Part shown: positions 26,022 through 35,921 of the stretch, piece by piece | Layout: the number at the start of each line of letters is the position of its first letter | Numbering within the stretch: position 1 is the first letter of the stretch | Assembly (NCBI RefSeq): GCF_024639685.1 | Contig: NZ_JAHEHX010000019.1 | Location: 248,001 to 312,000, forward strand | From: Polaribacter sp. | Lineage (GTDB): Bacteria; Bacteroidota; Bacteroidia; Flavobacteriales; Flavobacteriaceae | Reading direction: 5' to 3' | Length of the DNA stretch: 64,000 nucleotides | Made by a program: the position numbers and the translations under genes | The notes under the pieces: generated by a model | Databases searched by the model: none | The model's input: the letters and a program-made list of their open reading frames with translations, nothing else | Told to the model about the DNA's origin: nothing

Positions 26022-28049
26022 TTGACAGTTTTAAATTATACATTCATTATTCTGAGTATTCTCTTAAGCGGATTTTTTTCCTATTTCCACTACTATTTTA
26101 AGACGAAGAGTAAAAGTGAATTTACCAAGTATCTTTTTATACTTAGATTTTTAAGTTTCTTTTTGCTTTTTTTGTTGTGTATTAACCCTAAAATAGAACG
26201 AACAAAACTTAGTAATGTAAAACCTATTCTTTCAATACTTAAAGACAATTCATCTTCTATATCTTATTTAGATTCGCAAGAAGATGTTAATCGAGTTGTT
26301 TCGGTGTTAAAAAATAATAAAGCCTTAAATTCTAAATTTACAATTCAAGAGTATAAATTTGGCAAGCAATTAAATACCTCTAACGCAAAATTAGTAAGTG
26401 AAAAAAGTACTGATATATATAAATCAATTAAACAGCTAAATACCTTACAAAACAATAAAGTAGCTCCAATAATTCTAATTACTGATGGTAACCAAACACA
26501 AGGAATTGATTATGAATATATAAATTCAAAATCACCAATATTTCCTGTAGTTATAGGAGACACTTCTGTTTATAGTGACGTTCGTATTTCTAAAATAAAC
26601 GTTAATAAATTTAGTTTTTTCAACAACAAATTTCCAGTAGAAATATTTTTGAATTATAATATTAGTTCTAATGTTAATCTTCCAATTACAATACAAAAGA
26701 GGGGGAAAACTGTTTTTAAAAAAACAATATCTTTTTCTAAGAAAAAAAAATCGTTTATTTTAAAAACAGAATTAAATGCTCAAGAAGTAGGAACTCAATT
26801 TTACGATGTATCAATAGGGGCAATTCTTAACGAGAAAAATAAAGTTAATAACAACAAATCTTTTTCTTTAAAAGTTATTAATGAACAACAGAGAATTGCA
26901 TTAATTACAAGTACAATTCATCCAGATTTAGGAGCATTAAAAAAAATTATAGAAAGTGATCAAAAAAGAACACTAAAAATATTAAATGCAACTGCATCTT
27001 CAATAGATTTAAATGACTATCAATTGGTAATATTATACCAACCCACAGCAGATTTTTTTTCAATATTTGAAAAAATAAAAGAAAATAATATAAATTTTTT
27101 ACTTGTTTCTGGAGAAGCTACAGATTGGAATTTTATAAATCAAAATCAAATTGGTATTCACAAAAATGTTATTCCACAAACTGAATATTACTCACCTATT
27201 TTTAATAATAATTTTATACCTTTTAAAGTAGAAGATTTAAATTTTAATGCTTTTGCTCCTTTAAAAGATAAATTTGGTGATATTACTTTTAAAGAAAAGA
27301 ATAATATTTTACTTTTTCAAGGAATTAATAACCTAGCAACAACTCAACCTTTACTTGCAGTATCTTCTTCAAATAAGCAAAAGAAGGGTTTTTTATTTGG
27401 GCAAGGAATATGGAAATGGAGGGCAGCAAGTTTTTTACAAACAAATTCATTTAAAGATTTCGATTACTACATGGGTTCTTTATTACAATATTTAACAAGT
27501 AGAAAAAAACAGGAAAGATTATCAATTTCTATAGAGAATTCTTATGCTATTAATTCTTACATAACAGTTAGTGCATTCTTTACAGACGAAAATTATTTAT
27601 TTGATGATAGAGCTAACTTAGAAATTAAACTTTCTCATTTAGAAACAAAAGAAGTTCTAGTTGCTCCTTTTTCTTTAACCAATAATTCGTACGAACTAGT
27701 TTTAGAGAATTTAAATGCGGGCACTTATTCTTATGAGGTAAGCGTTGTCAACCAAAATATTAAAAAAACTGGAAAATTTAAAATTAGTGAATTTAAAGTT
27801 GAAGAACAGTTTACAAGTGCAAATGTGAATAAATTAAAAAAGCTAGCAATAAATACTAAGGGAGAACTATTTTATAAAAATCAAGTAGCGCTTTTAATTA
27901 AATCTTTAGTTGAAAATGATTCATTTTATACAATTCAAAAAGCTACCAAAATAAAAGAGGAATTAATTAATTGGAAATGGATAATGTTTTTAGTTATAGG
28001 TTTAATAACTTTAGAATTGATTGCCAGAAAATATTTAGGAAAAATATAA
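26022..28049 (+). CDS. membrane protein with VWA-like domain (BatA-type), unknown function
   Basis: About 675 residues. Two hydrophobic helices at the N-terminus are followed by a VWA-like periplasmic or cytoplasmic domain (LSILKDNSSSI in place of the DxSxS motif, then ILITDGNQTQG). Long beta-rich segments follow, with a last hydrophobic helix at the C-terminus (WIMFLVIGLITLELI). This layout is shared by flavobacterial VWA proteins that resemble parts of Bat complexes. No ATG opens the frame: TTG at 25989 or 26022 are the options. I chose 26022, but a TAAATTTG promoter-like element overlaps it, so the start is unsettled. No operon partner is present. Confidence 0.68.
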   Translation: MTVLNYTFIILSILLSGFFSYFHYYFKTKSKSEFTKYLFILRFLSFFLLFLLCINPKIERTKLSNVKPILSILKDNSSSISYLDSQEDVNRVVSVLKNNKALNSKFTIQEYKFGKQLNTSNAKLVSEKSTDIYKSIKQLNTLQNNKVAPIILITDGNQTQGIDYEYINSKSPIFPVVIGDTSVYSDVRISKINVNKFSFFNNKFPVEIFLNYNISSNVNLPITIQKRGKTVFKKTISFSKKKKSFILKTELNAQEVGTQFYDVSIGAILNEKNKVNNNKSFSLKVINEQQRIALITSTIHPDLGALKKIIESDQKRTLKILNATASSIDLNDYQLVILYQPTADFFSIFEKIKENNINFLLVSGEATDWNFINQNQIGIHKNVIPQTEYYSPIFNNNFIPFKVEDLNFNAFAPLKDKFGDITFKEKNNILLFQGINNLATTQPLLAVSSSNKQKKGFLFGQGIWKWRAASFLQTNSFKDFDYYMGSLLQYLTSRKKQERLSISIENSYAINSYITVSAFFTDENYLFDDRANLEIKLSHLETKEVLVAPFSLTNNSYELVLENLNAGTYSYEVSVVNQNIKKTGKFKISEFKVEEQFTSANVNKLKKLAINTKGELFYKNQVALLIKSLVENDSFYTIQKATKIKEELINWKWIMFLVIGLITLELIARKYLGKI

Positions 28050-28060
28050 TATTTTAACAA

Positions 28061-28091
28061 TTGTCTTTAAGAGTTATATATCGTAAATTTG
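28061..28091 (+). promoter_or_regulatory. promoter of the prohibitin-family gene
   Basis: TTG at 28061-28063, 20 bp spacing, then TAAATTTG at 28084-28091. This is the full Bacteroidota pattern, 22 bp before the ATG. Confidence 0.6.
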
Positions 28092-28113
28092 AATAAATTA
28101 AAAAATAAATAAA

Positions 28114-28944
28114 ATGGCAAATAATCAAATGGAATTCAATTTTCCAAAAGGTGGTGTTTTTATCATCTTAATTTTAATAGGTGTTTTTATACTTTTCTCT
28201 AAATCTACAGTTACTATAGGGCCTGGTGAAGGTGGTGTAATTTTCGAAACACTTGGAGATGGTATAAATACAGAGAAAACATATGGAGAAGGTTTTCATA
28301 TTGTAGCACCTTGGAATAGAATGATTGTAAGAAAAGTACGTCAACAATCAATTTCTGATGAAATGAATGTGCTTTCGGTAAATGGTTTAGAAGTTAAAGT
28401 AAATGGAACAATTTGGTATGAACCAGAATTTCAAAATTTGGGATCTTTAATTAAAACAAAAGGAGAAGATTATGAAAGAGAGTTATTGGATCCTGCAGTA
28501 AATGCAGCAGCTAGAAGTGTTGTAGGGCGTTATACTCCAGAACAGTTATATTCTAGTAAAAGAGATGTAATTGAGCAAGAAATTTTAGACGAAGTAAGAT
28601 TGGTTCTAGAAGGTCAATTTTTAACTGTAAAAAGAGTTTTAGTAGAAGATGTAAAGTTACCAACCACAATTAGAACAGCTATTGAAACAAAGTTAAAACA
28701 AGAACAAGAATCTTTAGAATACGAATTTAGATTAGCAAAAGCTAAAAAAGAGGCAGAGAGACAAAAAATTGATGCTGAAGGTAAAGCTGTAGCTAATAAA
28801 ATTTTAAGTGCTTCCTTAACTGAAAAAATACTTCAAGAAAAAGGAATAGATGCTACATTAGAACTATCTAAATCTCCCAACAGTAAGGTAATAATAATCG
28901 GTTCAGGTAAAGATGGTTTACCAATAATTTTAGGAAATCAATAA
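28114..28944 (+). CDS. prohibitin family (SPFH) membrane protein
   Basis: A 276-residue protein with one N-terminal transmembrane helix (residues 14-29, GGVFIILILIGVFILF), an SPFH/band-7 domain (about 35-200, with GPGEGGVIFETLGDG) and a Glu/Lys-rich coiled coil (about 195-245). This is the prohibitin layout: proteins that form large ring or scaffold assemblies on the membrane and often modulate FtsH-type proteases. No protease gene is adjacent. It has its own promoter and a bidirectional terminator shared with the XRE gene. Confidence 0.88.
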   Translation: MANNQMEFNFPKGGVFIILILIGVFILFSKSTVTIGPGEGGVIFETLGDGINTEKTYGEGFHIVAPWNRMIVRKVRQQSISDEMNVLSVNGLEVKVNGTIWYEPEFQNLGSLIKTKGEDYERELLDPAVNAAARSVVGRYTPEQLYSSKRDVIEQEILDEVRLVLEGQFLTVKRVLVEDVKLPTTIRTAIETKLKQEQESLEYEFRLAKAKKEAERQKIDAEGKAVANKILSASLTEKILQEKGIDATLELSKSPNSKVIIIGSGKDGLPIILGNQ

Positions 28945-28964
28945 AATTAAACTTTCTTCAAATA

Positions 28965-28995
28965 AAAATCCAGCTATTATGCTGGATTTTTTTTG
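28965..28995. terminator. bidirectional terminator between prohibitin and XRE genes
   Basis: AAAATCCAGC pairs with GCTGGATTTT around TATTAT. A T run follows on the plus strand and an A run precedes, so it can serve both convergent genes. Confidence 0.82.
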
Positions 28996-28997
28996 TT

Positions 28998-29339
28998 TTA
29001 TTTTTTAAATTCTTCAAAAGTTCCATCATTATAAAAAACAACAATTCTTTTCATATCTTTTGATAGGTTGTTTTGAGGTGTGTTATTAAAGAGTGGTGTA
29101 GGAGCTCCATTCGTTTTAGGAAACTCACCTGTTCCATTTAACAACCAATCTAAAGTCACTTCTGTAAAAACTTTTGTAATTTTTAAAACAAAATCTAAAC
29201 TCGGTTTGTTTCTACCCGATAATACATGAGAAATGCTAGACCTTTGAACACCTACTTTATCTGCAAACGAAGATGCAGAAATTTGATGATATTCCATTAT
29301 TTTTTGAATACGATTTGTAAACTCCTTACTGTTTAACAT
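28998..29339 (-). CDS. XRE-family helix-turn-helix regulator
   Basis: A 113-residue protein with an N-terminal HTH_3 domain (about 5-62). The recognition region is SASSFADKVGVQRSSISHVLSGRNKPSLDF. The C-terminal part (WLLNGTGEFPKTN, then a Pro/Asn-rich linker) is typical of Bacteroidota members, with a short tail (RIVVFYNDGTFEEFKK) of unknown role. ATG at 29339 matches the family start; a longer TTG start at 29390 is unlikely. It is divergent from the M14 peptidase across a 310-bp AT-rich space and may regulate it or itself. Confidence 0.85.
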   Translation of the reverse strand: MLNSKEFTNRIQKIMEYHQISASSFADKVGVQRSSISHVLSGRNKPSLDFVLKITKVFTEVTLDWLLNGTGEFPKTNGAPTPLFNNTPQNNLSKDMKRIVVFYNDGTFEEFKK

Positions 29340-29598
29340 TGTACTATATTGTTTTTTAGCAAATGTAAAATAAATTAAAAAAGTTTCCAATTTAAAAAGA
29401 CGTACAATTAATTAAAAGAACATTTAATTATACTAAAGGTTTAGTTTATTATATTTAAAATAATGATTTACAATATTTTAAATTTTTTAAAATCATAATT
29501 ATAATTTATTCTTATTGTCTAAGAAAAACAATATAAAACTTGTTTACAAAAGTAATTTTTGCTTTTGTATTAGTGATTTACAATTGTAATATTTTTTA

Positions 29599-29629
29599 TT
29601 GTTTACCTCTTTTCAAAAGTTTAATTTTG
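29599..29629 (+). promoter_or_regulatory. promoter of the M14 peptidase gene
   Basis: TTG at 29599-29601, 20 bp, then TAATTTTG at 29622-29629, which ends 19 bp before the TTG start codon. It supports the TTG start. Confidence 0.6.
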
Positions 29630-29648
29630 TAACCTAAAAACAAATAAA

Positions 29649-30704
29649 TTGGAAACTTTAGAAGTAAGTGAAATAAGTGCTCTTTACAAAAAACAAAAAG
29701 AAGAGAAGTTACTTGGTAAATGGATTACTTTAACTGATATAATGCCTTTAATAGAAAAACATAAAGATGTATTTACTATTTCTACTATTGGCGCTTCTGA
29801 AAAAAATAAAGCTATTTATTCATTACAAATTGGTTCTGGTGATAAAAAAATATTAGTTTGGTCTCAAATGCATGGAAATGAAAGTACTGGAACAAGAGCT
29901 ATGTTCGACTTATTTAATTGTTTTAGTTATGCAAATGATTTGTTTTTAAAAAAAATATTAAAAGAATGTACATTGATTTTTGTTCCAATATTAAATCCTG
30001 ATGGTGCAGAAAAATATACAAGAGTTAATGCTAATGGAATTGATTTAAATAGAGACGCTGTAAATAGAGTAGCAAAAGAAAGTAAAGTGCTAAGAAGTTT
30101 GTTAGAAAAATTTAAACCTTCTTTTTGCTTTAATCTTCATGATCAAAGAACTATATTTAACGTAGAAGGAACAAAAAATACTGCTACAATATCTTTTTTA
30201 GCCCCTTCTGAAGAAGAATCTAGATCTATAACTCCAGGGCGTATAGAAACAATGAATGTAATTGTAGGTATAGACACTTTATTACAAAAAATAATACCTG
30301 GTCATGTTGGTAGGTATACAGATGAATTTTATCCAACTGCAACTGGCGATAATTTTCAAAAACTTGGATATAATACTGTTTTAATTGAGTCAGGACATTA
30401 TCCTAATGATTATCAAAGAGAAAAAACAAGAGTTTTTACATTTTACAGTATACTACAAGGTATATACCATATTGCAACTTCATTAAGTTTTAAAGAATAT
30501 AAACCTTATTTTAAAATTCCTAACAACGATAAAGTTTTCTTAGATGTAATTCACAGATTTGAAAATAAAGATGATGTTGGGTACTTATATGAAGATCAAA
30601 TAATTAATAAAAATTTAGTATCCAACTTAGTTAAAGTAGATGATTTTAACATTTCTGATAAAATTGGACATCACGAAATCGTTTTCGAATCGAAAAAAAA
30701 TTAA
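29649..30704 (+). CDS. M14-family zinc carboxypeptidase, TTG start
   Basis: A 351-residue M14 metallopeptidase. Zinc ligands are His and Glu in QMHGNEST (near 75) and His in NLHDQR (near 164); the substrate-binding NxxR element is GIDLNRDA, and IESGHY holds the likely catalytic Glu. No signal peptide is present, so it should act in the cytoplasm, unlike digestive carboxypeptidases. The start is a TTG 19 bp downstream of a good promoter element; no suitable ATG exists before the HGNES motif. It is divergent from an XRE regulator and followed by an Lrp regulator. Confidence 0.86.
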   Translation: METLEVSEISALYKKQKEEKLLGKWITLTDIMPLIEKHKDVFTISTIGASEKNKAIYSLQIGSGDKKILVWSQMHGNESTGTRAMFDLFNCFSYANDLFLKKILKECTLIFVPILNPDGAEKYTRVNANGIDLNRDAVNRVAKESKVLRSLLEKFKPSFCFNLHDQRTIFNVEGTKNTATISFLAPSEEESRSITPGRIETMNVIVGIDTLLQKIIPGHVGRYTDEFYPTATGDNFQKLGYNTVLIESGHYPNDYQREKTRVFTFYSILQGIYHIATSLSFKEYKPYFKIPNNDKVFLDVIHRFENKDDVGYLYEDQIINKNLVSNLVKVDDFNISDKIGHHEIVFESKKN

Positions 30705-30721
30705 ATATTTCTCATCATTTA

Positions 30722-30753
30722 TTGATTTATATTAAATTAAATTTATATTTTTG
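30722..30753 (+). promoter_or_regulatory. promoter of the Lrp/AsnC regulator gene
   Basis: TTG at 30722-30724, 21 bp, then TATTTTTG at 30746-30753. The ATG follows 26 bp later. Confidence 0.6.
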
Positions 30754-30779
30754 TCTTGTAAATTGAATAAAATATAAAA

Positions 30780-31259
30780 ATGAAAAAGTTTATTTTAGAC
30801 GAAATAGATCATCAAATTCTAGATATCCTAATAGAAAATGCTAGAACACCTTTTACCGACATTGCTAAACAATTATTAGTTTCTGCAGGAACCATTCATG
30901 TTCGTGTAAAGAAAATGGAAGATGAAGGTATAATACAAGGTTCTACTTTGACTTTAAATTATGAAAAGATGGGATATTCATTCATAGCCCATGTTGGTGT
31001 TTATTTAGAAAAAACATCAATGACGCAAAATGTAATCGAAAACCTTAGAGCAATTCCAAATGTTACTGTAGCATACGTAACAGCTGGTAAATACAATATT
31101 TTCTGCAAAGTAAGGGCTAAAGGAACAAACGATGCAAAGGATATAATCTATCAAATAGACGATGTTCCTGGAGTTAATAGAACAGAAACAATGATTGCTT
31201 TAGAAGAAAGCATTAATGATAAAAAAAGAATGATGCATGCAATTTTTGCAGAGCTTTAA
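30780..31259 (+). CDS. Lrp/AsnC family transcriptional regulator
   Basis: A 159-residue feast/famine regulator. The N-terminal AsnC HTH (about 5-60: LDEIDHQILDILIENARTPF, then VSAGTIHVRVKKMEDEGII) is followed by a RAM ligand-binding/oligomerisation domain (about 65-150). Members sense amino acids. It may act on the M14 peptidase upstream or the 2-oxoacid dehydrogenase E1 downstream, both linked to amino-acid use, but no operator can be assigned. It has its own promoter and terminator. Confidence 0.92.
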   Translation: MKKFILDEIDHQILDILIENARTPFTDIAKQLLVSAGTIHVRVKKMEDEGIIQGSTLTLNYEKMGYSFIAHVGVYLEKTSMTQNVIENLRAIPNVTVAYVTAGKYNIFCKVRAKGTNDAKDIIYQIDDVPGVNRTETMIALEESINDKKRMMHAIFAEL

Positions 31260-31277
31260 AATTAAAAAATTATTTAA

Positions 31278-31312
31278 AAAAATCCTTGTCAATCGATAAG
31301 GATTTTTTTTTT
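31278..31312 (+). terminator. rho-independent terminator after the Lrp gene
   Basis: AAAATCCTTGTC pairs with GATAAGGATTTT (one G-T pair) around a 4-nt loop, followed by a long T run. Confidence 0.82.
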
Positions 31313-31375
31313 GCAATAAAAAGTATTTTCTTTAACTTAAAAATTAATTTATAATTAATATTTTTTATCGTGATT

Positions 31376-33355
31376 ATGAATGACACTTTAGATACAAATT
31401 TAAGTAACTCAACGCTATTAGATTTATACCAACTGATATTAAAACCCCGATTAATAGAGGAAAAAATGTTGATTTTATTAAGACAAGGTAAAATATCTAA
31501 ATGGTTTTCAGGAATCGGACAAGAAGCTATTTCTGTTGGGGTTACTGCTGCCTTGGATGAAGATGAATATATTTTGCCAATGCACAGAAACCTTGGGGTG
31601 TTTACCACAAGAAATATTCCATTATATCGTTTATTTTCTCAATGGCAAGGAAAAATGAATGGATTTACCAAAGGAAGAGATCGAAGTTTTCATTTTGGTA
31701 CTCAGGAATATAATATTATTGGTATGATTTCTCACTTGGGTCCTCAGTTAGGAGTTGCAGATGGAATTGCATTAGGCAATTTATTAAAAAAAAACAATAA
31801 AGTATGTGCTGTATTTTCTGGAGAGGGAGGTACTAGTGAAGGAGATTTTCATGAGGCATTAAACATTGCCTCTGTATGGAGTTTACCTGTTTTATTTTGT
31901 ATAGAAAATAATGGTTATGGTTTATCTACACCTATTAAAGAGCAATTTAATTGTATTCATATATCAGATAAAGGTTCAGGCTACGGGATGGAGAGTCATA
32001 TTGTAGATGGAAATAGTATTTTAGAGGTTTATTTAAAAGTAAAAGAAATTGCTGATCATATTAGAAAAAATCCAAAACCAGTTTTAATTGAATTCAAAAC
32101 TTTTAGAGTTCGTGGACATGAAGAGGCCAGTGGTACAAAATATGTCCCAAAAAAAATGATAGATTTTTGGAAAGCAAAAGATCCGCTACTCACTTTTGAA
32201 AAGACTTTAGAAGAAAAAAGAATTTTAACCCCAGCTTTAAAGAAAAATTATATCTCTAACATTCAATCAGAAATTAATGAACATCTAAAACTCGCTTTTG
32301 ATGAAGATTTTATTAAGCCAGACAAAAACATTGAATTAAAAGACGTCTTTAAACCCAAATCATTTGAACATATTTCTCCATCTGCTGAAACAAAAAAAAT
32401 AAGATTTGTAGATGCGATTTCTGAGGCATTATCTCATGGTATGGAAAAATATGATAATCTTATCATTATGGGGCAAGATATTGCGGCTTATGGAGGTGTC
32501 TTTAAAATAACAGAAGGGTTTTTAGAACGTTTTGGAAAAGAGAGAGTAAGAAATACACCTATTTGTGAATCTGGAATTGTATCAACAGCTTACGGATTAG
32601 CAATAAATGGAATGAAAGCAATTGTAGAGATGCAATTTTCAGATTTTGTATCTTCAGGTTTTAATCCAATTGTAAACTTACTGGCAAAATCACATTACAG
32701 ATGGTCTCAAAGCGCAGATGTAGTTATTAGAATGCCTTGTGGAGCAGGAGTAGGCGCAGGTCCTTTTCATTCTCAAACAAACGAAGCTTGGTTTACAAAA
32801 GTGCCGGGTTTAAAAGTGATTTATCCGGCATTTCCAGAAGATGTAAAAGGACTTTTAGCTAGTGCTATAGAAGATCCAAATCCAGTTTTGTTTTTTGAAC
32901 ATAAAGCATTGTATAGAGCTATATATCAAAAAGTACCCACTAATAATTATACCATAGAAATTGGAAAAGCAAAACTAGTTAAAACTGGACATAATATGAC
33001 AATCATTACCTATGGAGCTACTGTTCATTGGGTTTTGGAAATTTTAGAGAGCTATACAGAAATTTCTGCAGACCTTATAGATTTAAGAACTTTACAACCA
33101 CTTGACACTAAAACAATTTACAAATCTGTTCGTAAAACAAATAAAGTTATTGTTGTTCAGGAAGATTCACTTTTTGGAGGTATAGCTAGTGAAATTTCAG
33201 CTTTAATTACTGAAAATTGTTTTGATAGTTTAGATGCGCCAGTCAAAAGAGTAGGTAGTTTAGATACCCCAATTCCATTTCAAAAAGATTTAGAAAATCA
33301 ATATCTAGCAAAATCAATATTAACAGAAGTAATTTTAGAAACACATAATTATTAA
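31376..33355 (+). CDS. fused 2-oxoacid (branched-chain) dehydrogenase E1 alpha-beta
   Basis: A 659-residue thiamine-diphosphate enzyme. The alpha half (about 1-330) has [17 protein letters not shown] and the ThDP motif [15 protein letters not shown] (near 150). The beta half (about 345-659) has [29 protein letters not shown] and the typical [11 protein letters not shown]1 decarboxylates branched-chain 2-oxoacids or pyruvate and loads acyl groups onto lipoyl-E2. The fused form is widespread in Bacteroidota and usually labelled 2-oxoisovalerate dehydrogenase. ATG at 31376 is preferred over GTG at 31370. No E2 or E3 gene is next to it. Confidence 0.9.
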   Translation: MNDTLDTNLSNSTLLDLYQLILKPRLIEEKMLILLRQGKISKWFSGIGQEAISVGVTAALDEDEYILPMHRNLGVFTTRNIPLYRLFSQWQGKMNGFTKGRDRSFHFGTQEYNIIGMISHLGPQLGVADGIALGNLLKKNNKVCAVFSGEGGTSEGDFHEALNIASVWSLPVLFCIENNGYGLSTPIKEQFNCIHISDKGSGYGMESHIVDGNSILEVYLKVKEIADHIRKNPKPVLIEFKTFRVRGHEEASGTKYVPKKMIDFWKAKDPLLTFEKTLEEKRILTPALKKNYISNIQSEINEHLKLAFDEDFIKPDKNIELKDVFKPKSFEHISPSAETKKIRFVDAISEALSHGMEKYDNLIIMGQDIAAYGGVFKITEGFLERFGKERVRNTPICESGIVSTAYGLAINGMKAIVEMQFSDFVSSGFNPIVNLLAKSHYRWSQSADVVIRMPCGAGVGAGPFHSQTNEAWFTKVPGLKVIYPAFPEDVKGLLASAIEDPNPVLFFEHKALYRAIYQKVPTNNYTIEIGKAKLVKTGHNMTIITYGATVHWVLEILESYTEISADLIDLRTLQPLDTKTIYKSVRKTNKVIVVQEDSLFGGIASEISALITENCFDSLDAPVKRVGSLDTPIPFQKDLENQYLAKSILTEVILETHNY

Positions 33356-33373
33356 GTAATTTTATGATTTAAA

Positions 33374-34390
33374 ATGAAAAAATTAATGACCAATAAACAA
33401 ATAATATTTAAACAGCGCCCATCAGGTTATCCAGACGAAAATACTTGGAAACTTCAAACTAGCGTATTACCTGAATTAGCAGAAGGGGAACTCTTAATTC
33501 AACAACATTATATATCACTAGACCCAGCTATGCGGGGTTGGATGAATGATTCAAAATCCTATATACCACCTGTTGAAATTAATGCTGTAATGAGGTCAGG
33601 TTCTATTGGTATTGTTATAAAAAACAATGGAAATCCAAAGTTTGAAATTGGAGATATTGTAACTAGTTGGGGAGGTGTTCAGCAGTATGTAATTACAAAA
33701 GGAGAGGGCTGGTATAAAGTAGATACCGATTTAAAAAATATGCCCAAACATATTGGAATGTTTGGAATGCCAGGTATGACTGCATATTTTGGCATTTTAG
33801 AAGTAGGTAAAATAAAAAAAGGAGATATTGTTTTAATTTCTGGAGCAGCTGGTGCTGTTGGTAGTATCGTTGGTCAGATTGCAAAAATTAAAGGTTGTAA
33901 AGTAATTGGTATTGCAGGTTCTGATGAAAAATGTAATTATCTTACTTATGATTTAGGTTTTGATGCTGCTATTAATTACAAAACAGAAAACATTTATACG
34001 GCCTTAAAGAAAAAGTGTCCAGAAGGTATAGATGTTTTCTTTGACAATGTTGGAGGTAAAATTTTAGATGCTGCTTTAAGTAAGTTAAGAATGCACGCAA
34101 GAGTAGTATTATGTGGTGCTATTTCTCAATACAACAACAAAGCTAAGATTCAAGGACCAAGTAATTATTTATCTTTATTAGTAACTAGATCTACAATGCA
34201 AGGAATGGTTGTAATGGATTATACTAAACGTTTTGGAGAAGCAGGCAAACAAATGGGAGAGTGGCTTAAAGAAGGGAAGTTGCAATCTAAAGAGGCTATT
34301 TTTAATGGCATTGAAAACTTTCAAGATACGTATGAGCGTCTTTTTACGGGTGATAAAAAAGGAAAATTAATTCTTAAAGTAATCGAATAA
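33374..34390 (+). CDS. NADP-dependent medium-chain oxidoreductase (alkenal/prostaglandin reductase type)
   Basis: A 338-residue zinc-free member of the medium-chain dehydrogenase family. The N-terminal GroES-like domain has RPSGYPDENTWKL and LDPAMRGWM; the cofactor domain has SGAAGAVGSIVGQIAKIKGC with the AxxGxxG loop (near 157-163). These match the leukotriene B4 12-hydroxydehydrogenase/curcumin reductase group, which reduces alpha,beta-unsaturated carbonyls with NADPH, often in detoxification of lipid aldehydes. It follows the E1 gene after 18 bp, so may share its transcript. Confidence 0.87.
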   Translation: MKKLMTNKQIIFKQRPSGYPDENTWKLQTSVLPELAEGELLIQQHYISLDPAMRGWMNDSKSYIPPVEINAVMRSGSIGIVIKNNGNPKFEIGDIVTSWGGVQQYVITKGEGWYKVDTDLKNMPKHIGMFGMPGMTAYFGILEVGKIKKGDIVLISGAAGAVGSIVGQIAKIKGCKVIGIAGSDEKCNYLTYDLGFDAAINYKTENIYTALKKKCPEGIDVFFDNVGGKILDAALSKLRMHARVVLCGAISQYNNKAKIQGPSNYLSLLVTRSTMQGMVVMDYTKRFGEAGKQMGEWLKEGKLQSKEAIFNGIENFQDTYERLFTGDKKGKLILKVIE

Positions 34391-34395
34391 AAATA

Positions 34396-34581
34396 GTGGA
34401 GCAAGAACATTTTTTTCAATGTCCAAATTGCTGGGAAGACATATCTATGATTTTGGACAGTAGTGTAAGGCAGCAAACGTATATAGAAGATTGTGAAGTA
34501 TGCTGCAACCCAATAGAAATAACGCCAAGTTTTGAGACTAACGAATTAATTGGTTTTGAGGCACAATCTATTGAGCAATAA
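34396..34581 (+). CDS. CPXCG motif cysteine-rich protein, GTG start
   Basis: A 61-residue zinc-ribbon-like protein with two cysteine pairs, CPNC (residues 9-12) and CEVCC (near 33-37), and the segment NPIEITPSFETNELIGFEAQSIEQ-like end. It belongs to the CPXCG small-protein family of unknown function. It starts with GTG 5 bp after the reductase stop and is likely in the same transcript. It converges with the truC-like gene. Confidence 0.8.
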   Translation: MEQEHFFQCPNCWEDISMILDSSVRQQTYIEDCEVCCNPIEITPSFETNELIGFEAQSIEQ

Positions 34582-34590
34582 GTTGTAAAT

Positions 34591-35292
34591 TTATAATGGA
34601 TTTTTCCATGAAAAGTTCTCAAAAAGAGTTATCCAATCTTTTGGAAAAGGTGCAATTAAAATTATTTCTTTAGATATAAATGGATGATTAAAAATTAGTT
34701 TTCCTGCATGTAAAAATAAGTTTTTAAACCCCCATTTTTTTTCAAACATTAAATCGTGATTCTTATCACCGTATTTTGTATCTCCAATAAGGGGATGGCT
34801 AATTTTATTTGTATGCACTCTTAATTGGTGCATTCTACCTGTTTTTGGATGCATTTCTACTAAACTATATCTACTTGTATCGTAAGGATTTACAGGTATT
34901 TCTAGTATTATATTCTCTAATGTTTTTAAATGTGTTAATGCTTCTTTATGCACTTTTGCATCTCTACCTTTTACTGGAGAGTCAATTTTTTTTTCAACAG
35001 GTGAAAAACCACGGACTACACCATAATATATTTTTTGAATTTTTTGTGTCGTAAATAATTCTTGAAAACTAGAAACAAATTCTTTTTGTTTAGCTAGTAA
35101 TATTATCCCAGAAGTTTTTCTATCTAATCTGTGAATAGGGTAAACCTTTAAACCAGTTTTCTTAAAAATAAGTTGAAGTAATGAATCCTCGTTAGAAATA
35201 TTTCTAGAATGATGTGCATGATGAACTAAGACATTATTAGGTTTTGATACACCTAGTAAATATTCATCTTCATAAATAATTGTAATATCCAT
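34591..35292 (-). CDS. truC: RluA-family pseudouridine synthase, TruC-like
   Basis: A 233-residue stand-alone catalytic domain without S4. The catalytic motif HRLDRKTSGIILLAKQ (Asp near 57) and the later KTGRMHQLRVHTNKISHPLIGD are those of RluA enzymes. The short length and the start IIYEDEYLLGVSKPNNVLVH resemble TruC, which modifies U65 in tRNA, more than RluA or RluD. The target is inferred. It is a single gene, 9 bp from the convergent CPXCG gene. Confidence 0.85.
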   Translation of the reverse strand: MDITIIYEDEYLLGVSKPNNVLVHHAHHSRNISNEDSLLQLIFKKTGLKVYPIHRLDRKTSGIILLAKQKEFVSSFQELFTTQKIQKIYYGVVRGFSPVEKKIDSPVKGRDAKVHKEALTHLKTLENIILEIPVNPYDTSRYSLVEMHPKTGRMHQLRVHTNKISHPLIGDTKYGDKNHDLMFEKKWGFKNLFLHAGKLIFNHPFISKEIILIAPFPKDWITLFENFSWKNPL

Positions 35293-35445
35293 TATTTCTC
35301 AATCAATTGAGTTCAAATATAAACGGATTTAAATTACATTTTCTTAAGATTAGTATTTTTTTTGAAAGGTTTACAAATAAATTAGTAAACTAAGTTTACC
35401 TACAAAGTGGATTTAAATAAAATTAATATTTATTTAAAAAGATTA

Positions 35446-35775
35446 TTAACCCCATTTATTTTTAAATGCTTGACTTTTACTAACTGCTAAGTATAAATTA
35501 TAAAAAGGAATAAGTAAAAACCACCCACTTTTACCAACATCATGCATACGTCTTATAGCTAAAGCGATAAATGGTATAAAGGATATGGCCATAAAGAACG
35601 TCTCTAATATCCCATTTTCATTATTTTCATAAAAATTAGTTTCTAACAAAGTGTCTAAAGATTTACATAATAATCTTGTTAGAACGTATAATAAATAAAA
35701 AATCCAGAATTCTTTACGAGAAGATCTTCCTTTAAAATCTGAATATTGCTGAAATGGTTTTATATAATAATTCAT
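35446..35775 (-). CDS. DUF805 membrane protein
   Basis: A 109-residue protein with DUF805 signatures: FKGRSSRKEFWIFYLLY near the start and AIRRMHDVGKSGWFLLIPFYNLYL near the end. Two or three membrane helices are visible. DUF805 proteins are small inner-membrane proteins of unknown role. The start is ATG at 35775; a TTG two codons upstream is less likely. It stands alone. Confidence 0.85.
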   Translation of the reverse strand: MNYYIKPFQQYSDFKGRSSRKEFWIFYLLYVLTRLLCKSLDTLLETNFYENNENGILETFFMAISFIPFIALAIRRMHDVGKSGWFLLIPFYNLYLAVSKSQAFKNKWG

Positions 35776-35921
35776 AAACAAATATAATATATTAATTTTT
35801 TTCTATTTTACATAATATAAATTATAATACATTTTTAATTAGAGATTTTACAGAAAATAATTCTTAATTAAAAAATAATTAGAACGATCTACATAGACAG
35901 AACGATGTAATTATTATGTAG